A stretch of 59,023 nt of DNA from Mycobacterium nebraskense (GCF_002102255.1 NZ_LQPH01000016.1:1-59023); one strand, 5' to 3'; shown: positions 33,466 through 42,618, numbered from the stretch's first letter. Program-made: numbers and translations. Notes: generated by a model from the sequence alone, not told the origin.

Positions 33466-33945
33466 TTAGAAGTCGGAGGCTGCCCATGATCCGGGCGGAT
33501 AAGGCGGAACCACGCCGGCGAAGGCGCCGTCGGTGAGCCTGCACAGCGTGTCGGAAATGGTTCCTGCGTTGGCCACTACCTTCGGGTCGCTGTCCGGCAC
33601 GACGCGCGCGACCACCGCCTGCCAGAAGTAACCGACACCGCCGTGCTCGTACCAGATGAACCAGTCGGCATCGCGATGGCCGGCACGAATCAGCCGGCGG
33701 AACGGCAACGTCGGATCGCTGACCGAGTCGGTCGCGTTGAAGGGCGCGCCGATGTCGGCGATGGGCGGAAGAAGCTTGACGAGCTCCGGCGGCACTTGCG
33801 ACAAATGCTGCACTTCCTGAACCGGTGTCGTCAGCGCGCACTGGGTGTTTGGCATCGCTTCGGCGGGCACCGCTGTCAGAAGAGCCAACGCGACCGCGAG
33901 ACACCCGGTGAATCCATAGCTGATGCGCGCCACGATCTGCTCCAT
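33466..33945 (-). CDS. Secreted hypothetical protein
   Basis: 159 aa from ATG 33945; the frame extends upstream into the sseB promoter. The signal peptide runs through GFTGCLAVALALLTAVPAEA, with cleavage likely after AEA. The mature part has two Cys (TQCALTT, TLCRLTD), probably a disulfide, and PPELVKLLPPIADIGAPFNA in the first half. YFWQAVVARVVPDSDPKVV follows. The family is not recognised. It is first in a two-gene operon with the four-helix membrane protein. Confidence 0.75.
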   Translation of the reverse strand: MEQIVARISYGFTGCLAVALALLTAVPAEAMPNTQCALTTPVQEVQHLSQVPPELVKLLPPIADIGAPFNATDSVSDPTLPFRRLIRAGHRDADWFIWYEHGGVGYFWQAVVARVVPDSDPKVVANAGTISDTLCRLTDGAFAGVVPPYPPGSWAASDF

Positions 33946-34045
33946 CTGCCCTGCTGCCCATCCGAAGACTACGCCGCAGTTTGCTGATGAGAGAGGTATT
34001 CGGGTGGCCGCTAGGCTCGGTCCAGACAACCAGGGAGGCGAATCG

Positions 34046-34900
34046 GTGGAAGCCCGAGACCAGGTGTTGATCACCGTCACGGAGTTGGCTGACCTCATCG
34101 AGGCCGGCGATCCGGTAGCCGTCCTGGACGTCCGGTGGCGGCTCGACGAGCCGGACGGGCGGCCGGCCTACTTGGAGGGCCACATACCGGGCGCGGTGTA
34201 TGCCTCGCTCGAGGAGGAGCTCAGCGATCACACGGTCGCCGGGCGCGGCCGTCACCCACTGCCGTCGGGCAGCGATCTGCAAGTCGCCGCGCGCCGATGG
34301 GGAGTCCGACAGGACTCGCCGGTGGTGGTCTATGACGACTGGAATCGCGCCGGTTCGGCGCGCGCCTGGTGGGTGTTGACCGCGGCCGGGCTGCCGAACG
34401 TCCGCATTCTGGACGGCGGTCTGGCCGCCTGGCGATCTGCCGGCCAGACCCTCGAACCCGGCCCGGTGACACCGCACCCCGGGAATGTGACTGTGCCACA
34501 TGATGATCTGCATGCCGGAGACCGACCCACGCTGACGGCCGAGCAAGCCGGAGCCGGTGGCGTGACGCTGCTCGATGCGCGAGCGCCCGAACGCTTCCGC
34601 GGCGAAGTCGAACCGCTCGACCCCGCCGCCGGGCACATCCCCGGTGCCACGAACCTGCCGAGCACCGCCGTCCTGGCCGCCGACGGCACCTTCGTCGGCG
34701 ACTACGCGCTCGTCCAACTGCTCGCCGACCGCGGGATCGAACGTGACCGCGCGTTGGGCGCCTATTGCGGCTCGGGCGTGACCGCCAGCGTCACGGTCGC
34801 CGCGCTCGCGGCACAGGGCTGGGAGGCGGCGCTGTATCCCGGGTCGTGGTCCGAGTGGTGTTCGGACCCGGGCCGCGCGGTCGCCCGCGGCCCCGAGTAA
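34046..34900 (+). CDS. sseB: Thiosulfate/3-mercaptopyruvate sulfurtransferase SseB-like
   Basis: 284 aa from GTG 34046, with GGGAGGCGAATCG in front; this equals the length of M. tuberculosis SseB (Rv2291). It has two rhodanese domains: the N-terminal VLDVRWRLDEPDGR...GHIPGAVY, in which the catalytic position lacks Cys (VVVYDDWNRAGSA), and the C-terminal TLLDARAPERFRGE...GHIPGAT with the active loop AYCGSGVTAS carrying the persulfide Cys. It transfers sulfane sulfur to a thiophilic acceptor. It is the last gene of the H37Rv-like block before the accessory segment. Confidence 0.9.
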   Translation: MEARDQVLITVTELADLIEAGDPVAVLDVRWRLDEPDGRPAYLEGHIPGAVYASLEEELSDHTVAGRGRHPLPSGSDLQVAARRWGVRQDSPVVVYDDWNRAGSARAWWVLTAAGLPNVRILDGGLAAWRSAGQTLEPGPVTPHPGNVTVPHDDLHAGDRPTLTAEQAGAGGVTLLDARAPERFRGEVEPLDPAAGHIPGATNLPSTAVLAADGTFVGDYALVQLLADRGIERDRALGAYCGSGVTASVTVAALAAQGWEAALYPGSWSEWCSDPGRAVARGPE

Positions 34901-34903
34901 CCA

Positions 34904-35848
34904 TCAGACCCCGGCCCAGCTCTCCAGGAAGGCGGCGGTCACCCGGGCGGCGTTGTTCGCCGCGATCCGCTTGTAGCAGAAGAACTGAAACGGAAAGCCC
35001 GGCAGGTGAAGCGGATCGCCCGGCCCGTCGGTGATGCCCCGGATGCCCAGGAAGGGAACATCGTGCGCGTCGGCCACGGTCTGCGCCGCCGCGGTCTCCA
35101 TGTCCGTCGCATCGAAGGCCGGGTCCGACGTCGAGACGATGTTCAGGTTGCTGATCAGGGCGCTTCTCAGCCAGCGGCCCGCCGCGTGCCGGAAGTTGCC
35201 GGCGTACCGGAAGGACCGATCGGGCGCGCTGCGGGGCTGGCAGCCGAACACGTCACCGCCGTTCGGGATGCAGGGGAACGCCACGCCGTTGTTGTTGTCC
35301 CAACTACAACCGTCGCCGCCGACGACGACTTGCGGCCGACGGCGCAGATCGATCCTCCGAACGACGCTTTCCAGTGCGACAGAGAGCTTCTCGGCTGTGG
35401 CCAGCATGGCAGGATGAACCGGGCGAAACGTGCTGCCGTTATCCAGTGTCCAGCGCGCCGGTACGGCCACATCCGCGATGCTGGTGCGCCCCGCCCCACC
35501 CGCGACGCCCGAAAACACCACCGCGCCAACTGCGAATCGCGCGAAGGCGGCCTCGGTGGCGTCGACGGCGTTCACCAGGCCGATGCCGGTCATCGCCACG
35601 ATCACCTTCTTGCCGGCGATCGAGCCGAGATAGGAGTGCCGACGGTCGGCGACCACCACCGGATCGGGATCGAGCGTGGTGCGGGCCAGCACCGCGTCGG
35701 CTTCGGCCGGGAAGGCGGACAACACCAGCGTGCGCCGTTCGCCGCGACCCGCATCACCACCCACCGCCCCAGTAAACGCCACCACGACGCCGGCCGGGGC
35801 GGGCTGCGGCGCACCTTTGCTGATTCCGGCCCCTCGACGGGTGGCCAA
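34904..35848 (-). CDS. Nucleoside phosphorylase / MTA-SAH nucleosidase-like protein
   Basis: 314 aa with a TTG opening; a later GTG around VVVAFTG may be the real start. The core follows the PNP/UDP phosphorylase superfamily: [46 protein letters not shown] and the late [23 protein letters not shown], which places Glu and Asp near the ribose and base. An insert with several Cys ([19 protein letters not shown]) in the middle suggests disulfides, hence possibly an exported form. It is convergent with sseB, with only 3 bp between stops. The substrate is unknown. Confidence 0.72.
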   Translation of the reverse strand: MATRRGAGISKGAPQPAPAGVVVAFTGAVGGDAGRGERRTLVLSAFPAEADAVLARTTLDPDPVVVADRRHSYLGSIAGKKVIVAMTGIGLVNAVDATEAAFARFAVGAVVFSGVAGGAGRTSIADVAVPARWTLDNGSTFRPVHPAMLATAEKLSVALESVVRRIDLRRRPQVVVGGDGCSWDNNNGVAFPCIPNGGDVFGCQPRSAPDRSFRYAGNFRHAAGRWLRSALISNLNIVSTSDPAFDATDMETAAAQTVADAHDVPFLGIRGITDGPGDPLHLPGFPFQFFCYKRIAANNAARVTAAFLESWAGV

Positions 35849-35909
35849 CGGCTAGTCTCAGCGGCGTTGCAGCCAAACCGGGGGCGCGGCCCACGGAGGA
35901 GTCACGCTC

Positions 35910-36710
35910 ATGCTCGAAGTGATCGAAAGAACGCCGGGCCGCGAATCCCGTAAGCCGCCGGTGCTATTCGTCCACGGCGCGTGGCACGGCGCCTGGTGCT
36001 GGGACGAGCACTTCCTGGACTTCTTCGCGGACAAGGGCCACCGAGCGTTGGCTCTGAGCCTTCGGGGTCATGGAAAGAGCCCGGCGCCCAAGTCGATGCG
36101 GTTCTGCTCAATCGCGGACTTCGTTGCCGACGTCTCCACGGTTTCCGACGGGCTGCCCGAACGACCGATAATCGTCGGACACTCCATGGGCGGCTTCGTG
36201 GTGCAGAAATACTTGGAGTCACACGACGCTGCCGCCGCTGTGCTGCTCGCCTCCGTACCCCCGAACGGAATCCTGGGATTCCTGGCGCGCAGGTTCAAGC
36301 GACACCCGTGGTACACCGCCAGCGGACTGGCCATGACCAAATCATTGCGCGGTGTCGGTGCCACACCGGAATTGGCCCGCGAAACCTTCTTCTCGCCGTC
36401 GCACTCCGAAGCCGAGGTGGCGCGCTATACCGCCGAACTCGACGAAGAGTACGCGCTGAAGATCGCGATCGACATGTTGTGGCTCAACCTACCCAAACCC
36501 CACCTCATCACCACCACCCCACTTTTGGTGCTGGGAGCAGAAGACGACGTATGTTTCACCGCACAGGAAGTCCGGGCCACCGCGGCCGCCTACGACACCG
36601 ACGCGGAATTCTTCCCTAAGATGAGCCACGACATGATGCTCGACCCTGGGTGGCTCGCCGTCGCCGAACGAATCCACGCGTGGCTCGAAATATGCGTGCC
36701 CGCACGTTGA
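35910..36710 (+). CDS. Alpha/beta hydrolase
   Basis: 266 aa. VLFVHGAWHGAWCWDE (oxyanion loop), nucleophile GHSMGG, acid in LGAEDDVCF and His in KMSHDMMLDPGW give a complete triad. HGAWHGAWCW resembles esterases/hydroxynitrile-lyase-like hydrolases and MenH-like enzymes. There is no signal peptide. It starts a row of four genes with gaps of 7 bp or overlaps (hydrolase, SDR, F420 oxidoreductase, EthD-like), so it probably belongs to one catabolic operon. Confidence 0.85.
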   Translation: MLEVIERTPGRESRKPPVLFVHGAWHGAWCWDEHFLDFFADKGHRALALSLRGHGKSPAPKSMRFCSIADFVADVSTVSDGLPERPIIVGHSMGGFVVQKYLESHDAAAAVLLASVPPNGILGFLARRFKRHPWYTASGLAMTKSLRGVGATPELARETFFSPSHSEAEVARYTAELDEEYALKIAIDMLWLNLPKPHLITTTPLLVLGAEDDVCFTAQEVRATAAAYDTDAEFFPKMSHDMMLDPGWLAVAERIHAWLEICVPAR

Positions 36711-36717
36711 CTGCGCC

Positions 36718-37500
36718 ATGACGGGCCGGCTCGACGGCAAGGTCGCGATCATCACCGGGGCGAGCACCGGCCTCGGACCCGTGCTGGGCTCGCTGTTCGT
36801 CCGGGAAGGCGCCAAGGTGTTGCTGGCCGCGCGACGCGAAGAGCTGGTTCGCGCTGCCGCCAAAGCGGCCGGCCCCGGAGCCATCGCGATGCGCGCGGAC
36901 GTGACCGACGAGCATGACGTCGCGGCCATGGTGGCGCGAGCCGTCGACGAATTCGGCCAAGTCGACATCTTGTGCAACAACGCCGCGGCGCCGGGACAGG
37001 ACCGCTGGATCTGGGAGCAGACCCTGGACAACTGGAACGCCACGATCGCGATCGACGTCACCGCGGCGATGTTGTGCACCCGGGAAGTGCTCAACCAGTC
37101 GATGTTGGCCCGCCGTCGTGGCGTCATCCTCAACTTCTCTTCCACGGCAGGCTATTCCGGCATCGTCCGCAAGAGCCACTACGTCACCGCCAAGGCTTCC
37201 CTTCGGGCGTTCACCAAGACAGTCGCGCTGGAGGTCGGCCCGTACGGTATCCGGTGCAACTGCATCGTGCCCGGATCCATCGACACCGAGCTGTGGCGTC
37301 AATGGGTGCAACGCACCGCTGACGAGCAGGAGGTCGACTTCGCCACCCAGCGCGCCAAATCCCTCAAAAGCGTTGCTTTACAGGATATTTCCACGCCCGA
37401 CGATGTCGCCAACTTGGCGTTGTTTTTGGCCAGCGACGAAAGCCGGACCATCACCGGCCAATCGATCCCCGTCGACGCCGGAGGGTACATGCAGGGATGA
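36718..37500 (+). CDS. Short-chain dehydrogenase/reductase
   Basis: 260 aa. TGASTGLG, NNAAAPG, Ser in FSSTAGYSG, YVTAKASL (catalytic Tyr/Lys) and a C-terminal ITGQSIPVDAGGYM identify a classical SDR of the FabG/2,5-diketo type. LLAARREEL after beta-2 suggests NADP(H). Its stop overlaps the next start by 4 bp. It acts on an alcohol or ketone within the hydrolase-F420 operon; the substrate is unknown. Confidence 0.9.
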   Translation: MTGRLDGKVAIITGASTGLGPVLGSLFVREGAKVLLAARREELVRAAAKAAGPGAIAMRADVTDEHDVAAMVARAVDEFGQVDILCNNAAAPGQDRWIWEQTLDNWNATIAIDVTAAMLCTREVLNQSMLARRRGVILNFSSTAGYSGIVRKSHYVTAKASLRAFTKTVALEVGPYGIRCNCIVPGSIDTELWRQWVQRTADEQEVDFATQRAKSLKSVALQDISTPDDVANLALFLASDESRTITGQSIPVDAGGYMQG

Positions 37501-38369
37501 GCACCGTTCGATTCTCGGTGGCCACACCCGTGGTGACGATGTTTCCAAAGACCAGCGGCGACTGGGAGAAACACGCCTCCATCGAGGACCTGGCGCGGAT
37601 CGCCGAAGCCGCGGATCGGCTCGGCTACCACCACCTGACCTGCAGCGAACACATCGCGCTGCCCGCGGCCGAGACGCACCGTCGCGGCGCCCGCTATTGG
37701 GATCCGCTGGCCACCTTCGGCTACCTGGCCGCACGCACCCAACGAATTCGGTTGGCCACCAACGTGCTCGTACTCGGATACCACCATCCGCTCGAGATCG
37801 CCAAGCGTTACGGCACGCTGGACAAGGTCAGCAACGGCAGGCTCATCCTCGGGGTCGGCGTCGGCAGCCTCAAAGAAGAGTTCGACCTCATCGGCGCACC
37901 CTTCGACAACCGCGGACCGCGAGGCGACGACGCCCTGAAGGCGCTGCGCGCCTCGCTGTCCGTGCCCGAACCCGCCTACCACGGCGAGTTCTATTCGTTC
38001 GACGGCATGGTCGTCGACCCGTGCGCGGTGCAGGAACATGTCCCGATCTGGGTCGGCGGCCGCACGCTGCGGTCGCTGCGCCGCGCCGCGACCCTGGCCG
38101 ACGGCTGGGCGCCCTTCAACGTGGGCCTGAGCGAAGCGCGAGAGTGGTTGAACCGCTTCGATCTGCGGCCCGGTTTCGAGATTGTCTTACCACCACGGGC
38201 AGCACTGGACCCGATCGACGAGCCGGAGCGGACCCGCGATGCCGTCGGCGAGGCCGCCGCGCACGGCGCCACCATCGTGCCCGCCGTCGTCAAGCACACC
38301 TCACTGCAGCATTATCTGGACAACCTGCAGGCGCTCGCCGAGCTGCACTCCCCCGGGGGTGCCGCGTGA
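37497..38369 (+). CDS. LLM-class F420-dependent oxidoreductase
   Basis: 290 aa. This is a luciferase-like TIM barrel: LARIAEAADRLGYHHLTCSE with the HIALP segment, RTQRIRLATNVLVLGYHHPL, then GRLILGVGVGSLKEEFDLIG and VPIWVGGRTLRSLRRAATLADGW split around the flavin phosphate site. The pattern matches the mycobacterial F420-using TIGR03619 group. It would reduce or oxidise a substrate with F420 as hydride carrier. It overlaps both neighbours by 4 bp (ATGA and GTGA), so tight translational coupling is expected. Confidence 0.88.
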   Translation: MSTVRFSVATPVVTMFPKTSGDWEKHASIEDLARIAEAADRLGYHHLTCSEHIALPAAETHRRGARYWDPLATFGYLAARTQRIRLATNVLVLGYHHPLEIAKRYGTLDKVSNGRLILGVGVGSLKEEFDLIGAPFDNRGPRGDDALKALRASLSVPEPAYHGEFYSFDGMVVDPCAVQEHVPIWVGGRTLRSLRRAATLADGWAPFNVGLSEAREWLNRFDLRPGFEIVLPPRAALDPIDEPERTRDAVGEAAAHGATIVPAVVKHTSLQHYLDNLQALAELHSPGGAA

Positions 38370-39100
38370 TACGGGTCAGGGCAGGCATATTCAGCCTCAC
38401 CGCGACCGCGCCGGCAGACGACGACGGCAGCTACCTGCGTTGGCACCTGCTGGATCACATGCCGGAGCAATATCAATTGCCGGGCATCGTGCACGGGCTG
38501 CGCTGGATCGCCGACGGCGACTATCCCGGGCATCGCCTGGCCGGCCATGGCCCGCTGGGTGAAGTCGGCAATGTGGTGCACTACCTGGTCAGTGACCCGG
38601 TCGAGGAAACGTTCGACGACTTCGTCGCGCTCGGCCGAGCGCTGCGCGAGAACGGGCGGTTTCCCGTGGTCCGGCCGTCTCTGCAAGTGTCCGGCCTGCG
38701 CTTGCTGCAGTGGGAATCTTCGCCGCACGCGTTCATTTCCGCCGAGGTGGTGCCGTTTCGGCCGAACCGCGGCATCGTGCTGATCGTCGAGGAGCCCATT
38801 GACGGACGCCGCCCGGACGAGTGGCTGCAATGGCTGCATGCCGAACACCATCCGGCGCTGCTCGCCGTGCCGGGCACGGCCGGGGCGTGGACATTCGGTT
38901 CGAGCGCCGGCTGGAGCCACCTGCCGCGCGGCTGGCAAACGGACCGCCAGTACATCACCGTGATCTACCTGGACGACGACCCGCTGACCACCACCGACGC
39001 CCTGGCCCCGGTCATCGAAGAGCGGTGGCGATCGGCCGCCGTGCGGCCACTGTTTGCCGGACCGCTGCGCAGCATGGTGAATTGGGAAGCCTGGCGGTAA
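38366..39100 (+). CDS. Tandem EthD/dimeric alpha-beta-barrel-like protein
   Basis: 244 aa from GTG 38366, overlapping the F420 gene stop; the larger open frame upstream is a shadow. Two similar halves are visible: YLRWHLLDHMPEQYQLPGIV in the first and EWLQWLHAEHHPALLAVPGT in the second. Each places a Trp-H..H..E/P pattern like EthD or the dimeric alpha-beta barrel family. This suggests an internal duplication forming a pseudo-dimer. Such proteins bind small hydrophobic or aromatic compounds and may act as monooxygenase or isomerase subunits. The exact function is unknown. Confidence 0.75.
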   Translation: MIRVRAGIFSLTATAPADDDGSYLRWHLLDHMPEQYQLPGIVHGLRWIADGDYPGHRLAGHGPLGEVGNVVHYLVSDPVEETFDDFVALGRALRENGRFPVVRPSLQVSGLRLLQWESSPHAFISAEVVPFRPNRGIVLIVEEPIDGRRPDEWLQWLHAEHHPALLAVPGTAGAWTFGSSAGWSHLPRGWQTDRQYITVIYLDDDPLTTTDALAPVIEERWRSAAVRPLFAGPLRSMVNWEAWR

Positions 39101-39184
39101 ACCCTGCGGTCGGCTGGTCGCCAGCGGAATGAGACCTTTCCGAAACGAATGTGACCTATAGTCCTCGCTGGCAAAGGAGGTGAG

Positions 39185-39682
39185 ATGACAAATCGGTGCA
39201 TCCTGGCGGCCGCAGCGATCGTGCTTGCGGCGGGTCTGTCCGGCTGTTCCGGCAAGGGCGGTCAGCCGGCGTCCACGCCGAGTTCGAGTCCTGTTTCCGT
39301 AACCACCACCACCGTCATGATCGACGGGAACAAACACACCATGACCGCGGGGGTTGACTGCACCAGTTCGGCGGCGCAACCGAACGCGTCGCCCCCGGAA
39401 TCGGGGGACCTCACCACCCGCATCAGCGTGCGCGACGATACGGCGTCGGTGTCACTGACCCTTTCGGACGAGAAACCGCCCATGGTCGACGGATTCGCGA
39501 TCTCGCTCACGCTGGCCACCGGCCAGTACCAACTGCCCTATCAGGCGACCAAGTCGGCAACCCAGGTCCAAGCGACCAAGCAGGGTAAGAGTTACACGGT
39601 GACCGGGACGGGCCAAGCGACTACTCCCGGCCAAACCGGCACGCGCCCGGTGACTTTCGGGGTGCACGTCACCTGCCCGTGA
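39185..39682 (+). CDS. 19-kDa-type (LpqH family) lipoprotein
   Basis: 165 aa. Near-perfect Shine-Dalgarno AAAGGAGGTGAG directly before the ATG. The lipoprotein signal ends LSGCSGKGG (lipobox Cys21). A Ser/Thr/Pro-rich linker follows, then the Myco_19_kDa-type domain: VDCTSSAAQPNAS, VSLTLSDEKPPMVDGFAISL, the late ATTPGQTG and the C-terminal GVHVTCP, with two Cys likely paired. It is surface anchored, and the family includes TLR2 ligands. It stands alone downstream of the F420 operon and ends 1 bp from the convergent SDR gene. Confidence 0.85.
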   Translation: MTNRCILAAAAIVLAAGLSGCSGKGGQPASTPSSSPVSVTTTTVMIDGNKHTMTAGVDCTSSAAQPNASPPESGDLTTRISVRDDTASVSLTLSDEKPPMVDGFAISLTLATGQYQLPYQATKSATQVQATKQGKSYTVTGTGQATTPGQTGTRPVTFGVHVTCP

Positions 39683-39683
39683 G

Positions 39684-40454
39684 TCAACGGAGGATGGTGC
39701 CGCCGTCGATGTTGATGACTTGGCCGTTGATCCAGGCGCCCTCCTCGGAGCACAGAAACGCGACCAGTGCCGCGATGTCCTCCGGCTCTCCTACGCGCGT
39801 CCCGCGGATGCGCTTCAGCGCGCCTGCTTGCAGGTCCGGCCATTGCGGTGCGGAGCGAATCGCGTCGGTCGCGGTGAATCCCGGCGCGACGGCGTTGCAC
39901 CGGATGCCTTCCTTTCCCCACCGAGACGCGACGTGCCTTGTGAGCGCGCCGATTCCGGCCTTCGCGGTGGCATAGGCCGGTCGAGCGGGCTCCCCCTGGA
40001 AGGCTGCCGCCGAGGACATGTTGACGATCGCCCCGCCGCCGCGATCCGACATCCTCGGGATGGCGTACTTCATGGCGGCCAGATATCCACGAAGGTTCAC
40101 CGCCATCACGCGATCCCAGGTGTCGAAGTCGATATCCACCACATCGGTGTCGACACGGATGGTGCTCATGTCCGCGCCCACGTTGAACATCAGATCGACT
40201 CCGCCGTAAGTGGTGACGGCGGCATCGATCAGGTCGGCAACCGATTCGGGATCCGACAGGTCGAAAGCGAAGTGCGCCGCCGTACCACCCGCAGCCAAGA
40301 TGCGCGCGGCCGTCTGCTGCGCGGCGTCGGCGGCGATGTCGCCGACGACCACCCGGCAGCCTTCCTCGCCGAGCCGAGCGGCCGTCGCTGCACCGATGCC
40401 CGTGGCACCGCCGACGACGACCGCGACCTTTTCGGCCAGACCGCGCAGCCCCAT
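39684..40454 (-). CDS. Short-chain dehydrogenase/reductase (atypical NNAG)
   Basis: 256 aa. VGGATGIGAA is the cofactor loop, YATAKAGI the catalytic Tyr/Lys, NMSSAAAFQG carries Ser, and GQVINIDGGTIL ends the protein, all typical of SDRs. The usual NNAG is FNVGAD, so the Asn interaction is altered. VVVGDIAADA has Asp after beta-2, pointing to NAD(H). It is divergent from a zinc alcohol dehydrogenase gene across 101 bp with a palindrome, which suggests that two consecutive oxidation steps are co-regulated. Confidence 0.88.
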   Translation of the reverse strand: MGLRGLAEKVAVVVGGATGIGAATAARLGEEGCRVVVGDIAADAAQQTAARILAAGGTAAHFAFDLSDPESVADLIDAAVTTYGGVDLMFNVGADMSTIRVDTDVVDIDFDTWDRVMAVNLRGYLAAMKYAIPRMSDRGGGAIVNMSSAAAFQGEPARPAYATAKAGIGALTRHVASRWGKEGIRCNAVAPGFTATDAIRSAPQWPDLQAGALKRIRGTRVGEPEDIAALVAFLCSEEGAWINGQVINIDGGTILR

Positions 40455-40482
40455 GCCGCCCTCCTAAGGAGTATTGACTTGA

Positions 40483-40500
40483 CCTCTACAGTTCTAGAGG
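40483..40500. promoter_or_regulatory. Palindrome in divergent SDR/ADH promoter
   Basis: CCTCTA-CAGTTC-TAGAGG, with perfect 6-bp arms, overlapping a possible -35 TTGACTTGAC. Possible operator controlling both directions. Confidence 0.5.
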
Positions 40501-40555
40501 GTTGCGGGCGAGAAGGAAACCTCGAAGGCACACCGCAAACCGCTAGGAGCGAGTC

Positions 40556-41575
40556 ATGAAGGTGGCAATGGTGACGGGCTCGGGCAAGGCCGAGGTCGTC
40601 GACGCCGACCGCCCCCAGATCGGCCCTCACGACGTGCTCGTCCGGATGCGCGCCTGCGGAATCTGCGGTTCCGACGCGTTCTACATCGCCATCGGCGGCG
40701 TCCCCCCTCGTCAGGGTCGCATGCCACTCGGGCACGAGCCGGCCGGGGAAATCGTCGAGGTCGGCGCCGACGTGTCCGGGCTCGCGGTCGGTGACCACGT
40801 GGTGATCAACCCTATGGCCGCCGCCAGCGGGATCATCGGAAACGGCGGGGCCACTGGGGCACTCGGCGATTACCTGCTGATCGAGAACGCCGTCCGGGGA
40901 ACCAGCCTGGAGGTCATCCCCGACCACGTTCCGTGGGAAGTCGCCGCGCTCAACGAGCCGATGGCCGTCGCGCGCCACGGCGTCAACCGCTGCAAACCCA
41001 AACCGTCGGACAAAGTTGTGGTGTTCGGTGCCGGCCCGATCGGGCTGGGCGCGACGCTGGCCTTCAAATCCGTTGGGGTCAGCCATGTGGTGGTCGCGGA
41101 CCTGATCCCGTCCCGCCTGGAAAAGGCGCTGCAGATCGGCGCCGACGCCGTCATCAACTCCTCCGACGAGGACGTCGTCCAGCGCCTGATCGAACTGCAC
41201 GGCGAGGGCGACGCCACGATCCCTCGGTTCCCCGGCGCGCCGGGCACCGACATCTACCTCGACGCCGCGGGCGCGCCCGCCGTCGTCGACACCGCGCTGG
41301 CCGCAGCCAAGAAGGGGGCCACCCTCGCAATCGTCGGGGTCCACAAGCAACCGGTCCCCGTCGAATTCGTCAACGTGATGAGCAATGAGATCAGCATCAT
41401 CGGCTGCATGGGCTACCCCGACGAAATCTTCCAGGTCACCGACGATCTCGCGGCGAACTGGCAGAAATACGCGCTCATCGTCAGCCATACCATCCCGTTC
41501 GAAAACCTCGGCAAAGCGCTCGAACTGGCCAGCACCCCCGGTGCCGCGGACAAGGTCGTCGTCACCTTCCGGTAG
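40556..41575 (+). CDS. Zinc-binding medium-chain dehydrogenase
   Basis: 339 aa. MKVAMVTGSGKAEVVDADRP start, catalytic zinc ligands Cys37 (GICGSD) and His60/Glu61 (LGHEPAGE), then the Rossmann motif VVVFGAGPIGLGA. The four-Cys structural zinc loop is absent; that region reads AAASGIIGNGG. This fits the threonine/sorbitol/2,3-butanediol dehydrogenase branch with a reduced lobe. ADLIPSRLEKA after the Rossmann strand has Asp, favouring NAD. It probably acts with the divergent SDR. An Asp-nucleophile hydrolase gene follows 4 bp downstream. Confidence 0.88.
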   Translation: MKVAMVTGSGKAEVVDADRPQIGPHDVLVRMRACGICGSDAFYIAIGGVPPRQGRMPLGHEPAGEIVEVGADVSGLAVGDHVVINPMAAASGIIGNGGATGALGDYLLIENAVRGTSLEVIPDHVPWEVAALNEPMAVARHGVNRCKPKPSDKVVVFGAGPIGLGATLAFKSVGVSHVVVADLIPSRLEKALQIGADAVINSSDEDVVQRLIELHGEGDATIPRFPGAPGTDIYLDAAGAPAVVDTALAAAKKGATLAIVGVHKQPVPVEFVNVMSNEISIIGCMGYPDEIFQVTDDLAANWQKYALIVSHTIPFENLGKALELASTPGAADKVVVTFR

Positions 41576-41579
41576 GCGC

Positions 41580-42608
41580 GTGGTTGTCTACCGTGACCGC
41601 CTCTGCGATGCTGGCAGCTTGAACGTCTTCGCGGAGTGGCAAACCGGCGGTACGGAACTTCGTTGGCGGTCAACGACCGCCGCCAACGATACGCAGGAAA
41701 TCGCGGTGTTCAGCCGCCGCTGCGGCACACCGGGCGCACCCGCCTTGGTGCTCGTGCACGGCTTCCCGACGTCGAGCATCGACTATTACGCCCTTGCGCG
41801 TGAACTGGGCTCCGAGTTCGACATCTACCTGCTGGACTTCCCGGGCTACGGCCTATCCGACAAACCCGCTGAGCCTTATGTGTATTCGCTCTACGACGAC
41901 GCGCGCCTGCTCGTCTACGCCATCACCCAGGTGTGGAACCTGACCGAATACCGCATGCTCACCCATGACCGCGGCAGCAGCGTCGGCATGATCGCGCTGG
42001 AGATGCTCGCGGCGCTGGATCCGCCCGCCGCGCCCGTCGACCTCATCGTGACCAACGCCAACATCTACCTGCCGTTGTCCAACCTCACCGCATTTCAGAC
42101 CGCGCTGCTCGATCCCGCAACCGGCCGGCCCACCGCGGAGGCGACGACACCGGAACTGCTGGCCGCCGGCCTGGGAGCCAGCACCTTCATGCCCCGGCGA
42201 ACACTGGACGACCCGGAGATCGCCGCGTTGGTGAAGTGCTTCGCCCACAACGACGGAATCCGCGTGCTCCCAGATGTCATCCAATATCTCCACGAGCGCG
42301 CCGCGGACGAAACAGGTTGGCTGGAAGCGCTTTCCAAGAGCACGGTCAACACCACCGTGGTGTGGGGGTTGCACGACAACGTCGCTCCGCTACGCGTCCC
42401 AAACCATGTGTGGCAGACGTACCTGAAGACCAAGCCCGGCCACAACCGCTACTGGGTGGTGCCCGCAGCCGACCACTATGTCCAGTGCGACGCCCCCGGA
42501 CAACTGGCCCAGATCGTGCGACTCACGGCCCAGGGCGCTCACATTCCGCTGCAGACGCTCGGCAACCAGCCCGACGGCGCGGTGCTGGTGGACCAGAGCG
42601 GGTCCTAG
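41580..42608 (+). CDS. Epoxide hydrolase/haloalkane dehalogenase-like alpha/beta hydrolase
   Basis: 342 aa from GTG 41580, 4 bp after the dehydrogenase stop; TTG 41619 is possible. VLVHGFPTSSID (HGFP oxyanion loop), then THDRGSSVG where the nucleophile is Asp rather than Ser, as in epoxide hydrolases and dehalogenases (compare QDWGS in dhmA). VVWGLHDNVAP supplies the acid and AADHYVQCDAP the His. It likely opens an epoxide or removes a halide or fluoride. It is coupled to the ADH, so its product may be an alcohol for that enzyme. Convergent with the P450 gene across an intergenic palindrome. Confidence 0.8.
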   Translation: MVVYRDRLCDAGSLNVFAEWQTGGTELRWRSTTAANDTQEIAVFSRRCGTPGAPALVLVHGFPTSSIDYYALARELGSEFDIYLLDFPGYGLSDKPAEPYVYSLYDDARLLVYAITQVWNLTEYRMLTHDRGSSVGMIALEMLAALDPPAAPVDLIVTNANIYLPLSNLTAFQTALLDPATGRPTAEATTPELLAAGLGASTFMPRRTLDDPEIAALVKCFAHNDGIRVLPDVIQYLHERAADETGWLEALSKSTVNTTVVWGLHDNVAPLRVPNHVWQTYLKTKPGHNRYWVVPAADHYVQCDAPGQLAQIVRLTAQGAHIPLQTLGNQPDGAVLVDQSGS

Positions 42609-42618
42609 CCGCGCCGAG

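Noticed and set aside
33452..34717. The long minus-strand extension of the four-helix membrane protein frame
   Set aside because: It runs antisense through sseB and across the secreted-protein gene; composition is that of a high-GC shadow frame.
36914..38365. The upstream extension of the EthD-like frame
   Set aside because: It is a shadow of the SDR and F420 genes in another frame; the GTG at 38366 with GTGA overlap is the natural start.
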